From: Lentisphaeria bacterium
GTDB taxonomy: Bacteria; Verrucomicrobiota; Lentisphaeria; Victivallales; UBA1829
Length of the DNA stretch: 51,572 bases
Assembly (NCBI GenBank): GCA_017646015.1
Contig: JAGCNI010000108.1
Location: 1 to 51,572 of the forward strand
Direction: 5' to 3'
In this document: positions 50,049 to 51,572 of the stretch, piece after piece
Layout: each line of letters opens with the position of its first letter
Numbering within the stretch: the first letter of the stretch is position 1
Translations under genes and position numbers: made by a program
Notes under the pieces: model-generated
The model's database searches: none
What the model was told of the DNA's origin: nothing
Seen by the model: only the letters and a program-made list of their open reading frames with translations

Positions 50049-50945
50049 TTATTTATAGATAGGGATCCGTTCTTCTCCGTGATATTCCACTGTTTTTACG
50101 ATTTGAAATGGAGCCTTTGCATTTTGCCGGTAGAGAAGATTTTTATTTTCATCTTCGGCGAAACATCCGGCGGTGAAATCATCGATCAAGGCGGGATAGA
50201 CTGTATGATCTCCTGCATATTTCAAACGTTCCTGATTATAGTTTGCCAGTTCAGAAAGGAGGTCATGATGCAGACCATGCCGGTGCGGTCCTTTCCGGCT
50301 GTTGAAGAGTTCCTGCAGTTCCTGTACGGAATGACCTTTGAGATCGAGCCCGACCGGAGCGGAGATTCCGAGAATATGTCCGCCATCCATTTCTTTGGCA
50401 CCGGGAGTATAGGGCTGAACAAGGATCACACTGCTGCGTAAAGTGGAATGACCTTCCAATATAGCCAGTTCCATTGGGACTGTATGCAGACCGACAAGAT
50501 AACGTTTTCCGTTTTTTTCATACGTCAGATCTCCGGGATGCACATTGAGACAGGGCAGTTTTGCAACGATATTCGTAAGTGGAACAAATCCGGCGAGGAT
50601 TCCGAAATCGACCTCATACTGCTGCAGTTTTTCCGCCAGCTCCTCCGTCCAGAGATCGCGGAGACGTCTGCCTTCTTCTGTGGCAAGAGAGACCTGTTCA
50701 CATCCATGAGCCCGGTAGAAAGAGGCGATCGGGTGTTCCAAGAGCGGAATATTGTATTTTTGCGCGATTTCTTTTGCTCTGCTGGTCTTGGGACGGTCTG
50801 TCACAAGGAGTTTGGGAATCCATGGTGATTTTTCTCCTGCGGCATGAACGTGTTCCAGAATTTTTTCAGCATTTGAGCCATTTCCGCTTAAAAACAGTGC
50901 TCCGGATGGCTTTTTTTGCAAAACTTTTAAAAAAAACTTATTCAT
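50049..50945 (-). CDS. PurN/Fmt-superfamily formyltransferase-like protein
   Basis: A 298-residue protein with the formyltransferase fold. The N-terminus LFLSGNGSNAEKIL corresponds to the PurN nucleotide loop. The catalytic Asn134-x-His136 lies in LNVHPGDL, and Asp187 in KEMDGGHILG. Compared with PurN (about 200 residues) it has inserts between the catalytic His and Asp and a long C-terminal extension (~200-298), so it may act on a substrate other than GAR. The ATG at 50945 follows AGAGGGT. An open extension to 50999 is not similar to the family. It ends 26 bases before the esterase start on the same strand. Confidence 0.75.
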   Translation of the reverse strand: MNKFFLKVLQKKPSGALFLSGNGSNAEKILEHVHAAGEKSPWIPKLLVTDRPKTSRAKEIAQKYNIPLLEHPIASFYRAHGCEQVSLATEEGRRLRDLWTEELAEKLQQYEVDFGILAGFVPLTNIVAKLPCLNVHPGDLTYEKNGKRYLVGLHTVPMELAILEGHSTLRSSVILVQPYTPGAKEMDGGHILGISAPVGLDLKGHSVQELQELFNSRKGPHRHGLHHDLLSELANYNQERLKYAGDHTVYPALIDDFTAGCFAEDENKNLLYRQNAKAPFQIVKTVEYHGEERIPIYK

Positions 50946-51044
50946 TAAACCCTCTTTGATTTGAAATTCTTCACTTTGTGTTATAGAATATACGGTCAAT
51001 GAAAATTTTCAACCCCGGAACGGGATAAAATTGGAGAAAAAAAC

Positions 51045-51572
51045 ATGTTGATATTGTATAAACTGGCAAGAAATACTTTTGTGGAGTGCATCCGTGAACC
51101 TGTTTACTATTTGATGTTGATCAGTGCCATGTGCTTGATCGGTCTGTATCCGACTGCTGCGATGTTTGTTTTCCGTGAACAGATCAAATTCGTGGTTGAC
51201 AGTGCCATGGCAACTTCGTTGGTATTCTCTCTGATCGTGGCAGTTGTCTGTTCCGCACATACGATCAGCCGGGAGATGCAGAATGGAACTGTGTTGCTGC
51301 TGCTTTCCAAACCTGTGACCCGTTTTTCCTTTGTTTTCTCCAAGATCCTCGGGATCATCGGGGCGGTGTCTGTGTTTCTTTTCCTTTTGAATTGTGCTTC
51401 TCTGATTTCTGTTCTGATTGCCAAAGATCAGTTCCGTCTGGAATTCAAACTGATGGCAGTTTATTACGGAGCTCTTGCTGTTGCAGCGATTTATGGCGGT
51501 TGCCGCAACTATTTCAGACAAGTTTCTTTCACCAGTAATACTTTGCAGGCGTTGTTGGTTCTTGTTCCGGTG
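51045..51572 (+). CDS. ABC-2 type transporter permease, 5' part (continues beyond window)
   Basis: 176 residues from the ATG at 51045, open to the window end. Hydrophobic helices alternate with the segment ISREMQNGTVLLLLSKPVTR, the usual cytosolic loop of ABC-2 family permeases (GT..lLskPvsR), followed by FVFSKILGIIGAV. GGAG lies about ten bases before the start. The gene is divergent from the formyltransferase gene. The transported substrate is unknown, and its ATPase is probably off the window. Confidence 0.85.
   Translation, partial: MLILYKLARNTFVECIREPVYYLMLISAMCLIGLYPTAAMFVFREQIKFVVDSAMATSLVFSLIVAVVCSAHTISREMQNGTVLLLLSKPVTRFSFVFSKILGIIGAVSVFLFLLNCASLISVLIAKDQFRLEFKLMAVYYGALAVAAIYGGCRNYFRQVSFTSNTLQALLVLVPV

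Noticed and set aside
1-51572. tRNA, rRNA or tmRNA genes
   Set aside because: I looked through the non-coding gaps for cloverleaf arms with the GTTCGA-type T-loop and for rRNA signatures and found none.

Overview
The window looks like part of the chromosome of an anaerobic Gram-negative bacterium of the PVC group, most likely Lentisphaerota (Victivallis-like). The evidence is an [FeFe] hydrogenase at the left edge, a phosphatidylethanolamine pathway and ABC-type surface-glycan export (both Gram-negative traits), several prepilin-type pseudopilins of which one carries an H-X9-DG C-terminal motif, a secreted DUF4838 protein, an acetylxylan-esterase-like protein and a GntR/LacI hybrid regulator. 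The taxonomic call is an inference from gene content. I saw no rRNA, tRNA, CRISPR array, insertion sequence or phage gene.

Layout. 0-15 kb is mostly housekeeping: the hydrogenase 3' end; a minus-strand operon eda / Gfo-Idh-MocA oxidoreductase / ispE / ppiB; a 29-codon Lys/Arg-rich ribosomal-type protein; an LD-carboxypeptidase; a hypothetical protein with an ATP-cone-like N-terminus; an operon hisF / malic enzyme / panC; an AT-rich non-coding stretch with two near-identical promoter-plus-hairpin units; a D-2-hydroxyacid dehydrogenase and rsmB; then proC and an RlmI-type rRNA methyltransferase.

15-28.3 kb is the most interesting part. It is one plus-strand operon for an ABC-exported surface polysaccharide: Wzm-like permease, Wzt-like ATPase with a C-terminal glycan-binding-type domain, a methyltransferase fused to a long coiled coil, a 1509-residue polymerase-like protein with three GT2 domains and one GT4 domain, a GT4-GT4 protein and a further GT4 protein. 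The architecture resembles the E. coli O8/O9a system, in which a methyltransferase with a coiled-coil ruler (WbdD) caps the chain, docks the polymerase (WbdA) and marks the chain for Wzt. Here the methyltransferase and the giant glycosyltransferase share an unusual 14-residue repeat (GHxxYLSAELTKxx) next to their basic C-termini, and the coiled coil carries an exact 126-bp (six-heptad) internal duplication.

28.3-35.1 kb is an eight-gene minus-strand array mixing DNA repair and phospholipid synthesis (yebC, ruvC, psd, pssA, nth, DUF374 acyltransferase, cinA, rarA). 35.3-38.2 kb has rpmB, an AsmA-like membrane protein, ispH and trmO. 38.2-42.3 kb has two pseudopilins, a secreted 20-residue-repeat protein, a UDP-glucuronate decarboxylase-like epimerase and a GT2-GtrA fusion. 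42.6-50 kb is a carbohydrate-related accessory region: GntR/LacI regulator with putative operator boxes, pseudopilin, DUF4838 protein, beta-propeller glycosidase-like protein and a convergent acetylxylan esterase. The right edge holds a PurN-like formyltransferase and the 5' part of an ABC-2 permease gene.
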